This document shows, piece after piece, positions 1 to 11,000 of a stretch of DNA of 64,000 bases. The notes under the pieces were generated by a model. It saw only the letters and a list, made by a program, of their open reading frames with translations, searched no databases and was not told where the DNA came from. The stretch covers positions 128,452,998 through 128,516,997 of the forward strand of contig CM061240.1 in NCBI GenBank assembly GCA_030848705.1. The letters run 5' to 3'. A program made the translations under genes and the position numbers. Positions within the stretch are counted from its first letter, which is position 1; every line of letters starts with the position of its first letter. This stretch comes from Heracleum sosnowskyi. Its lineage: Eukaryota; Streptophyta; Magnoliopsida; Apiales; Apiaceae.

Positions 1-828
1 CTTGATCAAGTCGTGGACTTTTCTTATTTCGGAATTTGCAGCCGTGAACACAAGACCCAGGTATCTCAGTTTTCTGGTGCATTGCAACCACTGCCACTCA
101 AATTTTGTACTTTTTGCGATAAACAATCCTTGTAAATTGTTACCCTTTCTAAATTGGCGTGCTAGACGTTCGATCCCTTCACAGCATTGCAGATGCAAAT
201 ACTTAAGTTGTTTTCCAAATGTCATGTCATGGATAATTGAGGTATTAACAAGTTGAACTATTGTCAGACTAGTGAAGCTTCCAGATTTAAAGGATGGAGC
301 CACTGCCATGTTAAAAAGCCTTAACATAGTCAATTCCGGAAAACCAAACAAAGCAGGAGAAAGTTCGGTGGCCCCTTTCTCCTCAAAGAGAAAATTTACA
401 GTCCTAAGCCCCTTCCCAGACAATTGATTAATCCAGGAATGATAACAGTAACGAATCGCAGGAGTAATGTATAGATAAAAGTAGAAAATGGGGCCTGTGT
501 GAGATGAAAGAATCATATTGAAGACTTTTGTAAATTCAGATCTGAATGTGCATTTTTCTATCTTAGAAGCCAGCTGTAAAAAAAATTGGGTATCAAGAGC
601 TAGGAACGGATGCATGCACCAAATATTTCTCCAAAATTTTGAGAGGATACTTGTTCTTGCCACATCATGAGTTGGCAGAAGCAATAAGATACGAGTAATT
701 AACTCTCCAGGCAAATTGCTTATCTTGTCCTCCCCAGAACCTCTGAATTCAACACGTTGCCTTTTTGAAACCGGCCCAGCAACAATGCCTCCGCAATCCA
801 TTAGCCCCCTTTCGACATCACCTGTCAT
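1..828 (-). CDS. F-box/FBD protein, first exon, cut by window edge (copy A)
   Basis: This is the first coding exon of an F-box/FBD/LRR-type protein, a presumed substrate adaptor of an SCF ubiquitin ligase. It aligns at a constant offset of 45429 with the intact copy at 44479-46257. The ATG is at 828-826, and the F-box core reads NLPGELITRILLLLP in the paralogue. Differences from that copy are substitutions, for example an Arg to Asn change near 186 and a Leu to Tyr change near 485; I saw no frameshift or stop. The exon runs off the left edge, so its second and third exons (LRR end and FBD domain) lie outside the window. The family call is firm; whether the gene is expressed cannot be judged. 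Confidence 0.8.
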   Translation of the reverse strand, partial: MTGDVERGLMDCGGIVAGPVSKRQRVEFRGSGEDKISNLPGELITRILLLLPTHDVARTSILSKFWRNIWCMHPFLALDTQFFLQLASKIEKCTFRSEFTKVFNMILSSHTGPIFYFYLYITPAIRYCYHSWINQLSGKGLRTVNFLFEEKGATELSPALFGFPELTMLRLFNMAVAPSFKSGSFTSLTIVQLVNTSIIHDMTFGKQLKYLHLQCCEGIERLARQFRKGNNLQGLFIAKSTKFEWQWLQCTRKLRYLGLVFTAANSEIRKVHDLIK

Positions 829-1714
829 ACTTTCTTTTGCACTAATATTTTATTTGATACCTAAGAGAGACACAAAAATCAGAGGATGTAATTAAGCAAC
901 CATGCATAATCGAAAACAGCAGCTGTGTAATTAGAAGACCAGATTTCGAACGAGGGAGACACTGCTAGATCAAGTAAACCCGTACGTTTTGTTTGATTAT
1001 CAATCAGTAGAATAGAAAACATCAAAAAGCCTAATTTACATTAATTTTTCCACCCCAAAGATTAGAGAGACCAAGGTTTTCTATACTACCACAATAAACA
1101 ATTTATAAAATCATTACTAAAAACCGAAATATAATCTAAAATGGAGTCATTAAACAACTACTTAACTGACAAAAGTATTCTAAACCTAAGTTCAATTTGT
1201 GATTCGGGTGTTACATTACAACATAATAAGATCCTGTAAGTAATCAGCTAATTTAAAATTTTAAGGCGTTAGTTAAAGGCATTACTGGATCTTATATTAT
1301 GTTCTAATACGGGGAAAGAACAACAAAAGGTTTCACATGTCGAATGATGAACTCCTGGGACATCAACATAAGTTTTCAACTTTTCGGATATATCAGTAAC
1401 TAAAATTATTTAAACTTTAAGAACACATGTACTATCGAAAGATGGTCAATGAAACATGCAAGTAGTTAAACATGCAAGTACTAAAAAATCAACCATGTAC
1501 AGAAACTATTAGGATAAAAGTTTGAGGATAAAAGTGAAGATTTAGAGATTACCAGAAGAACTCGACCAGGTCCAAGCAAAGACGGTGATTCACTGACTCT
1601 GAACTGTCTTGTCGAACTCGAATATATATACACACATCCATGTATTCTTAAATAGACTAAAATACCCTCTAACCTTGAATAGACTAAAATACCCTCTAAC
1701 CACAAATAGACTAA
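829..1714. other. Upstream flank of F-box copy A; no gene
   Basis: This non-coding flank is shared almost base for base with 46258-47137. Near 1660-1714 it carries tandem words of the type AAATACCCTC separated by AAATAGAC, a minisatellite that recurs at the other duplicated loci. The 85-residue minus-strand reading frame at 1481-1738 has only this repeat and no domain, so I do not call it a gene. Confidence 0.6.
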
Positions 1715-2212
1715 GTGGGCGTTTGGGGTATCAAGCAAAAGTTGACTTATAGCTTAAAATGAGTAAGTGCTTTATAAGTGATAAGTAGAGCTGAGCTTAT
1801 AAGTCCTAGAGTGTTTGGTAAATCAGAACTTATAAGCAGTAGAGTGTTTGGGTAAATCAGAACTTATAAGTTAACTTTTTTTTATTATTTTTAAAATATT
1901 TATTTTTTAATATATATAAATGGATATCAATGGATAGATCTCGATGAGTAGAGAAATTTGATATATACATATCAATTTTTTAATGAACGGATCAAAAGAT
2001 ATATGGTTTTGAAGATTTGAAAGATATTATATATTGCGTGTATCGAGAATAAGTTATAAGTTATAAGTTGAATGTTAAGGATTCTTAACATTCAACTTAT
2101 CCATTTTAAGTAGTCATAAGTTGGTTTCACTTATTTTGACAAACACCCCCAATAAGTATTTTTGGGTTTATAAGCCATAAGCTGCAACTTTAAGTTGCAG
2201 CAAAACAGGCCC
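1715..2212. mobile_element. Tourist/PIF-Harbinger-like MITE (498 bp), absent from the paralogous site
   Basis: The ends are imperfect inverted repeats, GTGGGCGTTTGGGGT on the left and the reverse complement of GCAAAACAGGCCC on the right, flanked by a TAA duplication (1712-1714 and 2213-2215). The duplicated locus near 47137 has a single TAA and no insert, which fixes both termini. The inside is AT-rich with repeated TTATAAGT words and no coding capacity. The 3-bp TAA target and terminal sequence suit a PIF/Harbinger-type MITE. A relative sits at about 53351-53750. Confidence 0.75.
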
Positions 2213-3385
2213 TAAATAACCCTCAAGATGATTTCCACTGACCGTAGAAATATATTTACGAAAATACCCTCAACAGTCAACATAGAGTCCTAGATCGAAT
2301 ATAATTATATCGTATATATAATTCAAACCAGGGACAAATTAGTAATTTCATAATTAGTATTATTAAGTAAATGATGAAGGTTCGATTTCTCACGAGTATA
2401 AACATTAATATAATATTACTTTTAAAGAGATTTAATATGATTTAATAATCAAAAAACCGACATATCCTAAAATTTAAATTACATTTACATAGTAGGAAAA
2501 ACAAATATTTTAAAAATAAATTAAATTGAAAAATCATTATATAACTAATTAATAAAAGATCTCGTGTATTGCACAAGTATAAATCTAGTAAAAGAAACAA
2601 GCAACCAAGACCAAAGAGTCCAAGACCTTATTAGATGATTTATCATTATCATTTTCATTAAGGATACTGCATTAGTGCTTCACGTATATTTATTAATTCA
2701 ATATTAGTATAAATATTTATTTATAATTTTTTCTTATATAATTTTATTGCTTACTTAAATTATTTTTTACTTTTAACAATATTTTGGAATAAATAATATA
2801 AATAATAGATAATATTAATTTTTTTTATTTTATAATATTTTTATACCCAATAATATAAGTACTATACCATTTTGAAGAAAACTATCTGTGATAGCTTTCA
2901 CACACAGCATCATTCTTTGGATCCACATTTGATTAATAGATATACTAAACAGACATCACAACTAGAAGTAGAAGTAGAAAAGTATAAGTTGGCTATAGAA
3001 GATCTCAAGTTCATTTCTTATGGATGATGTATTAGATGCTTGTTAAGATCATATCATTAGATGTGAACGTCAGAATAATAAAATTTATGTTGTGGTTTCT
3101 GCTGGTATCTCTCTTGGTAATATATCTTTATGATCTCGGGAGGATTGCCTTTCAACACTTCCATCTAATTTCAAAAAGGTCTGCAGGTTTACAAAGTAAA
3201 CACACACATAAGAAGCAACATTATTTAAGATTAAACAATCCAAAAACAACCAAAGCGACAATTATAAGTACTTTTTATTGAAAGGCTAATGATTAAATTT
3301 GAGTAATAGATAATTTTTAAAGGTAGGCCAGACGAGTCTTCAGTTGCATGCATCCACAATGCAACTACAAGTGAACATTAAAGAA
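2213..3385. other. Spacer between F-box and CYP copy A; no gene
   Basis: This AT-rich spacer is also present around copy B, where it is enlarged by a Helitron and local duplications. The block at about 3000-3170 occurs once here but three times around copy B (about 49790, 50506, 50607). The 81-residue reading frame at 3036-3281 lies in this repeat and has no recognisable domain. The last 100 bases are the 3-prime flank of the CYP gene. Confidence 0.5.
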
Positions 3386-5120
3386 TCAAACATGTGGTCT
3401 GGCAACCACCAAGAGAGGAGATTTTCGACGAAGAGTAATGCCAGAGACACCAGTCATGTCTAAATCCTCCAATATTTCCCCATCAGGCAATTCAAAATCA
3501 AACTTGTGCACGACATTTGCAAGTGCAAGCTCATTAACGGCCATTGCAAATTGGATCCCAGGACAACCCCTTCGACCGGATCCAAAGGGAAGATACTCGT
3601 AGTGAAGGCCTTTGTAATCAATAGGACTATTCAAGAACCTCTCAGGCCGGAACTCCTCCGGTTTGTCCCACAATGAAGGGTCTCTTGCAATAGCCCATGC
3701 ATTTATCAGTACTTGTGTCCCTGATCTTATGTCATACCCCATTAATTTCACATCCTGCCTTGCTTCTCTAGGAATTAGTAATGGAGCTGTAAAGTACAAA
3801 CGCATACTCTCTTTCATTACTGCTTTCAGGTAGTTCATTTTCACTAGATCACCCTCTAATATCTTTGATTTGCCTTTTCCTATTTCTCTAACCTCATTCT
3901 GCAATTTGAACATGACCTGCGGACTTTTTATCAGGGCTGCTATTATCCATTCCAAAGTTGTAGATGTTGTTTCAGTTCCAGCCGCGAAAATATCCTACAA
4001 AAAGTTGTAAATGATTAAACTAGTTCTAAGTTTTAGGTATCCTACAACATTTAGTAGTAACAATATCATATTTTACAACATTTAGAACTAACAATAACAT
4101 CAAACGGGTGTACGACACTTAAATTTTTTTTATCAAAATTTAGTACTAACTACAACATCAAAAGGGTGTCAATACTGCCAAATGTTTAGTTATATCTAAG
4201 AGAAAGATATTGTTACTTACCAGGATAATAGCTTTAATACATTCTCTATCAATAGAAGAGCCAGCATCTGTTTTCTGAATCTCAAGCAGAATGGATACAA
4301 AGTCTTTGTTTGCACAACCATTATTCGATGCAGTAGTACTTGGATGATCTCTAAGAACACCTTCCAGAAAAGTATCAATCTCATTGGCTGCTTTCTCCAC
4401 TTTTCCATTCAATCCACTGAGCCAATCAACCCAACCGAGCCATGGAAAAAAATCCCCTATGCTGCGGGAATAACCTAACATCTTCATTAATTCGTCAAAT
4501 AATATCTTGTATGATTTCCCTTTATAAACACTATAATATTTCCTTCCTAGTGCAACCCTGCAGACTACATTGTTTGTTAGTTCAGCTAACAGATCGCTTA
4601 AATTTACTAATTTTGAACGAGGATGTTCAATATTTTGAATTAAAAGTGCAACTTCTTCTTCTCTGACATTGTGAAATGAATGAACCCTACTGCTACTTAA
4701 GAGCTGAGTAACACAGGCACTCTTTAGTTGTCTCCAGTATTCACTATAACGAGCAAACGCCACGTCCCTCCCGTTATAGAAGATTCTATTGGCGACACTT
4801 AAAGTAGGTCGGTCCGAGAAAACCAGATCATTGGTTTTCAAAATCTCCTGAGCCGCATCAGCTGAAGAAACAACAAGAACAGGTACACTTCCAAACTTAA
4901 GCAGCATTAATGGACCATACTTCTGAGCCAAGTCTCTGAGTGAAACGTGCGGGTCTGGACCAATTTGATGAAGATTTCCAATTATAGGAACTTTTGGTGG
5001 AGAAGGTGGTAAATTTTTGACAGCTGCTTTTCGGAGCGTTAACCATTTGTAGAGAAAAATTGTGATAAGAGACAATGGACAAAAATAGAGGTACAGGGGA
5101 GATTGCTCCAGCATCTTCAT
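3386..5120 (-). CDS. CYP71AJ: Cytochrome P450, CYP71AJ-like (copy A), two exons
   Basis: This is a microsomal A-type P450 of 502 residues. Exon 1 is 5120-4221 (300 codons), the 226-bp phase-0 intron is 4220-3995 (GTAAGT...TAG), and exon 2 is 3994-3386. The start at 5120 (MKMLEQ) fits the family N-terminus; a longer in-frame start at 5195 is less likely. Visible parts are an N-terminal membrane anchor (~9-27), a proline hinge PPSPP (38-42), the I-helix oxygen-binding motif AGTETT (305-310), ExxR (ESMR 362-365), PERF (417-420) and the heme loop PFGSGRRGCPG with ligand Cys444. The whole length resembles CYP71AJ of Apiaceae, whose known members convert marmesin-type dihydrofuranocoumarins to psoralen or angelicin. 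Substrate is inferred from the family only. No disabling lesion was seen. Confidence 0.9.
3995..4220 (-). other. Intron of CYP copy A
   Basis: A 226-bp phase-0 intron with donor GTAAGT and acceptor TTTTTGTAG splits the gene just before the I-helix, the usual single-intron position of A-type plant P450s. Its paralogue at 51612-51837 has the same length and only a few base changes. Confidence 0.85.
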
Positions 5121-5912
5121 TGCTATTGTTTGCCCATTAAAAGAGCTAAACGCTACATATAGAAATAGCATATTAGCAAGAAAATGTGGTCTCATTTAAT
5201 CTACATAAGCGATATATCGGATTTCAAAAATAAAATCGATCAAATATTTTTAAACGATAAATCACCAACATTTTAGTGATTCTCGCAAGCATAAATAGTG
5301 ATTTATCGTCGAAATATATCAAATATGGTATGCAAACTAATTGTTGCAAGATGAAAAAAAATAGTGAAGTCAGATTTCAAAAAAAGATCACCAATTAACG
5401 GGAAAAATATAATTACGAATGAAGGGGATTAGGTGGGGTTGTATGTGAGAGGGTGTATTTAACTATGTGCGGTGCAGTTTCTAGTTTTTAATTAGTACAT
5501 GTTTCTAGTTGAATAGGACCCTATATATATATGTTAGAGGATATTTTTTTTTAATTATGAAAGAATCCAATGTGTAGTCGCAAAAATATTATTAGAGCAA
5601 CATTTTTTCTTAGAGGCTATGGACTATAGTACAGTTAAGTTTGTTGGACTATAGTACAGTTAAGTTTGTTGGTCCATTGGGCCTGCTAGATTTAGCGTAA
5701 ATCGGAAGTTTGGGACAATACGTTTTTCAAGTTGCTGGAACGCTCATACTCTGTGGTGGAAGGATTTCGAAAGAGACTGGAACTGAAAATATGTACAGTA
5801 AATTTTAAAAAATCGGTCGAGACTTGTATTAAAGTTTTTACTAATTTTTACCTCAAAATCAAGAGTTGGAAAAAGCTAAGATGCATAAACTGATACACAG
5901 TGATAAGAAATC
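5121..5912. other. 5-prime flank of CYP copy A with a hairpin; end of the segmental duplication
   Basis: About 320 bp (5200-5520) directly upstream of this gene are missing from copy B, which has a TA run instead. Inside lies an inverted repeat, ACGATAAATCAC at about 5253 and GTGATTTATCGT at about 5299, that could form a 12-bp stem. A TA-rich stretch near 5521-5531 could serve as a TATA element but is unproven. A 27-bp direct repeat sits near 5630-5680. Homology to copy B stops near 5912. Confidence 0.5.
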
Positions 5913-5929
5913 TGTATTCTTTATTTATT

Positions 5930-7110
5930 AATAAGATAAAGAAAGACAATGTGAAAATGACGCGCGGTATCAAAAGTACCGAAGTACCAAATTTGGTTAT
6001 CATGAGACCTGAGTTCGATTTCTCGCAACTACGTACAAGATTTATTAATTTAAATTCTTTAGCTTAATTTAGGTTTCGATTCCTTACAACTACGTTATTA
6101 TATACAAGATTTATTTATTTACTTTAATTTCATTCAAAGTTCAATTGTCTATAACTTCTATACTCTTTATTAATAAAAAAAATAATGTTAAAATATCGCG
6201 TGGTACCAAATTCAAGATTAATTGTCTATAATCACATAATTAAATAGTATTATTTATTATATATTTCTATCATTCAAATATTCATAAGTACATTTTTTAA
6301 TAATTTTTTTTAATAATCTATACTTTTAATTAATAAGGAAAACAATATGAAAATGGCGCACGGTACCAAAAATACCAAAATACCAAATTTGGTTATCACG
6401 AGACCTGGGTTCGATTCCTCGCAACTACGTACAAGATTTATTAATTTAAATTCTTTAGCTTAATTCAGGATTTGATCCCTTACAACTACGTTACTATACA
6501 AGATTTATTTATTTACTTTAATTTCATTAATTTCATTCAAAGTTCAATTGTGTATAACTTCTGTACTCTTTATTAATAAAGAAAATAATGTTAAAATATC
6601 GCGCAGTACAAAATTCAAGATTAATTGCTTATAATCACATAATTAAATAGTATTTATTTATTATATATTTCTATCATTCAAATATCTATAAGTACATTTT
6701 TTAATAAAAAAAAATTAATAATTAAAATTAATATTAATAAGCAAAACAATGTGAAAATGGCGCGCGGTATCAAGGTACCAAAGTACCAAATTTGATAATC
6801 ACGAAATCCGGGTTCGATTCCTTACAACTACGTAATTATACAAGATTTATTTATTTTAAATTCTTTAACTTCATCCAAAGTTCGATTCTTTGCAACTATG
6901 TAATTATACAAGATTTATTTATTTACTTTAAATTTATTAGCTAAATCGAGGGTTCGATTCCTTGCAGATACGTAATCATTCAAGATCAATTTATTTACTT
7001 TAATTTCTTTAGTTTTACAAACGGTTCGATTGTCTATAACTACATAATTAAATAGTGGTTTATTTATTATATATTTTTATCATTCAATTCTCGACAAATA
7101 TTTTTTTTTA
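5930..7110. repeat. Degenerate ~400-bp tandem repeat, about three units
   Basis: The block with GTGAAAATGGCGCGCGGTA and the following ~350 bp recurs at about 5951, 6347 and 6751 (spacings ~396 and ~404). Inside the units the word GGTTCGATTCC with CGCAACTACG recurs many times (near 6014, 6072, 6408, 6811, 6871, 6951, 7022). It resembles a tRNA B box, but no tRNA fold or A box is evident. No coding capacity. Confidence 0.7.
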
Positions 7111-7857
7111 AATATTTATTAATATTTATTAATATTACTATGTTGATATCGAGTTTGAGTTATAATTTAGACTTAATTAAGTTTGTTAGGAATTATACAT
7201 ACAGCTGTAAATAAAAAAGCTGTTAAATTTTATATTTCCATGTTTACCCCTCCAAAACTAACGTCTGTTAGACACATTTGACGGAATGCAATCGCGCGCT
7301 TAATAAATTTTAGTTCAGCCATGCGGGTGTCTATTATTATAGTTTGGCCATTTTTGTGCAAAAAAATTATAACTCAGGCCATCATCCTGCAATTAAGTCT
7401 TTTTTTTATTGTTTGAAACTATTTGTAAAAAACTTGTATAACATGAAAGGTGATTTTGAAATGATCTCTTACTTTCATAATGAAAAGGATATAGTATCTC
7501 TTGAAAGATTTTTAGCTATAAGCCTATGATATTAGGGTTTATAGAAACTTGAGCAGTGTAATTTAGATTATAATCTCTTGTGACTTGTGAGTGACGTATG
7601 CATGCATGCAGTCTTTCATAACTCATAAGTCATACTTCAACTACATTTGTATAGTTTTGCGTGGGACCCCATAGTTTTGGGTGGGACCCTTTCATCTTCA
7701 TAATCTTTTATATCCTATCCTCCAGTGGGGGACAATCCAAAGTAATTTCATTTTTGGATTCCAAGTAATAAAATAACATGTTATAAGTTTATTTTATTTT
7801 TGGATGTTTTATTTTAATTAACTACCCATGCATCAACACATGGATTTGGGATGACAG
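7111..7857. other. Non-coding stretch before the exon array
   Basis: AT-rich sequence with no supported gene. The 61-residue reading frame at 7344-7529 has no domain and no splice support. If the exon-array gene to the right is real, its promoter and first exons should lie here or further left, but I could not identify them. Confidence 0.3.
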
Positions 7858-7884
7858 AGAATTTGCCTCAAGGAGACATCAACT
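7858..7884 (+). other. 27-nt relic exon resembling the exon at 15204-15248
   Basis: An acceptor (GACAG) and donor (GTAAGA) enclose 27 nt that read ENLPQGDIN in phase 1, matching the end of the exon at 15204-15248 (LPPEDIN), and both end GACATCAACT|GTAAGA. Both exons end with a T in phase 1. Splicing this one directly to the first exon of the array (beginning GA) would create a TGA stop, so it is more likely a remnant of an earlier gene copy than an active first exon. Confidence 0.45.
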
Positions 7885-8012
7885 GTAAGAATAATCTAAC
7901 CTAGCTTTATAATTCTGCTACTCAATTATCATCAAGTCAAGTTCTATAATTTAGGTTATCCTAAAATATAGTTATATGTCCTTTGATAATAAGTGTTGGG
8001 AGTGGGCTTAAT

Positions 8013-11000
8013 GATTATCAGTATGTGTTATAAATCACCTCCTCTTTTTTAAGGGCTGATATTCTATATGTACTACAGGACCCAGTTTGGATACATGGTC
8101 TCAAGATCTAGAATTAGCCCATTTCGATCAGGGGTTGACTGTTGAAGTTTCTGGTATTACGTGAACATGGGATTTTTATTTTTTAATAATTTGTTGCTCC
8201 ACTTTTTTTCAAACGTCCATTTCCTTTGACATTCCACCCACAAATTCAGAATCACAGATTTTTGCCAATAAATATGTCATTCAGTCATTCTTGTAAATTT
8301 TCACTAATTGTCTTTACTTGATAACTTTTAAAATAAATAAGTTTGAGACCAAGGTTTGCTTCTTTTCACTATAGGATATAGTGAGGCAGTCAATTTGCTT
8401 GATGTTGTCATTGGTGATGGTATGTTTAACTAGACTTTAAATTTGGTTGGTTTCATTACAGATTATCAGTATGTGTTATAAATCACCTCCTCTTTTTTAA
8501 GGGCTGATATTCTATATGTACTACAGGACCTAGTTTGGATACATGATCTCAAGATCTGGAATTAGCCCATTTCGATCAGGGGTTGACTGTTGAAGTTTCT
8601 GGTATTATATGAACATGGGATTTTTATTTTTTAATAATTTGTTGCTCCACTTTTTTTCAAACGTCCACTTCCTTTGACATTTCACCCACAAATTCAGAAT
8701 TACAGATTTTTACCAATAAATATGCCATTCAGTCATTCTTGTAAATTTTCACTAATTATCTTTACTTGATAACTTTTAAAATAAATAAGTTTGAGATCAA
8801 GGTTTGCTTCTTTTCACTATAGGATATAGCGAGGCAGTCAATTTGCTTGATGTTGTCATTGGTGATGGTATGTCTAACTAGACTTTAAATTTGGTTGGTT
8901 TCATTACAGATTATCAGTATGTGTTATAAATCACCTCAATTTTTTAAGGGCTGGTATTTTATACGTACTACAGGACCCAGTTTGGATACATGGTCTCAAG
9001 ATCTGGAATTAGCCCATTTCGATCAGGGGTTTACTGTTGAAGTTTCTGGTATTATGTGAACATGGGATTTTTATTTTTTAATAATTTGTTGCTCCACTTT
9101 TTTTCAAACGTCCATTTCCTTTGACATTCCACCCACAAATTCAGAATCACAGATTTTTGCCAATAAATATGTCATTCAGTCATTCTTGTAAATTTTCACT
9201 AATTGTCTTTACTTGATAACTTTTAAAATAAATAAGTTTGAGACCAAGGTTTGCTTCTTTTCACTATAGGATATAGCGAGGCAGTCAATTTGCTTGATGT
9301 TGTCATTGGTGATGGTATGTTTAACTAGACTTTAAATTTGGTTGGTTTCATTACAGATTATCAGTATGTGTTATAAATCACCTCCTCTTTTTTAAGGGCT
9401 GATATTCTATATGTACTACAGGACCTAGTTTGGATACATGATCTCAAGATCTGGAATTAGCCCATTTCGATCAAGGGTTGACTGTTGAAGTTTCTGGTAT
9501 TATATGAACATGGGATTTTTATTTTTTAATAATTTGTTGCTCCACTTTTTTTCAAACGTCCACTTCCTTTGACATTTAACCCACAAATTCATAATTACAG
9601 ATTTTTACCAATAAATATGCCATTCAGTCATTCTTGTAAATTTTCACTAATTATCTTTACTTGATAACTTTTAAAATAAATAAGTTTGAGATCAAGGTTT
9701 GCTTCTTTTCACTATAGGATATAGCGAGGCAGTCAATTTGCTTGATGTTGTCATTGGTGATGGTATGTTTAACTAGACTTTAAATTTGGTTGGTTTCATT
9801 ACAGATTATCAGTATGTGTTATAAATCACCTCCTCTTTTTTAAGGGCTGATATTTTATACGTACTACAGAACCCAGTTTGGATACATGGTCTCAAGATCT
9901 GGAATTAGCCCATTACGATCACGTGTTGACTGTTGAAGTTTCTGGTATTATGTGAACATGGGATTTTTATTTTTTAATAATTTGTTGCTCCACTTTTTTT
10001 CAAACATCCATTTCCTTTGACATTCCACCCACAAATTAAGAATCATAGATTTTTGCCAATAAATATGTCATTCAGTCATTCTTGTAAATTTTCACTAATT
10101 GTCTTTACTTGATAACTTTTAAAATAAATAAGTTTGAGACCAAGGTTTGCTTCTTTTCACTATAGGATATAGCAAGGCAGTCAATTTTCTTGATGTTGTC
10201 ATTGGTGATGGTATGTCTAACTATACTTTAAATTTGGTTGGTTTCATTACAGATTATCAGTATGTGTTATAAATCACCTCCTCTTTTTTATGGGCTGATA
10301 TTTTATATGTACTACAGGACCCAGTTTGGATACATGGTCTCAAGATCTGGAATTAGCCCATTTCGATCAGGGGTTGACTGTTGAAGTTTCTGGTATTATA
10401 TGAACATGGGATTTTTATTTTTTAATAATTTGTTGCTCCACTTTTTTTCAAACGTCCACTTCCTTAGACATTTCACCCACAAGTTCAGAATCACAGATTT
10501 TTACCAATAAATATGTCATTCAGTCATTCTTGTAAATTTTCACTAATTATCTTTACTTGATAACTTTTAAAATAAATAAGTTTGAGACCAAGGTTTGTTT
10601 CTTTTCACTATAGGATATAGCGAGGCAGTCAATTTGCTTGATGTTGTCATTAGTGATGGCATGTCTAACTAGACTTTAAATTTGGTTGGTTTCATTACAG
10701 ATTATCAGTATGTGTTATAAATCACCTCCTCTTTTTTAAGGGCTGATATTTTATACGTACTACAGGACCGAGTTTGGATACATGGTCTCAAGATCTGGAA
10801 TTAGCTCATTTCGATCACGGGTTGACTGTTGAAGTTTCTGGTATTATGTGAACATGGGATTTTTATTTTTTAATAATTAGTTGCTCCACTTTTTTTCAAA
10901 CGTCCATTTCCTTTGACATTCCACCCACAAATTCAGAATCACAGATTTTTGCCAATATATATGTCATTCAGTCATTCTTGTAAATTTTCACAAATTGTCT

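Noticed and set aside
4442..4666. Plus-strand reading frame of 74 residues, repeated at 52059-52283
   Set aside because: Antisense to the conserved P450 exon 1; conserved only because the P450 is duplicated.
5930..7110. tRNA genes suggested by GGTTCGATTCC words
   Set aside because: No A box, acceptor stem or cloverleaf could be found around any copy.
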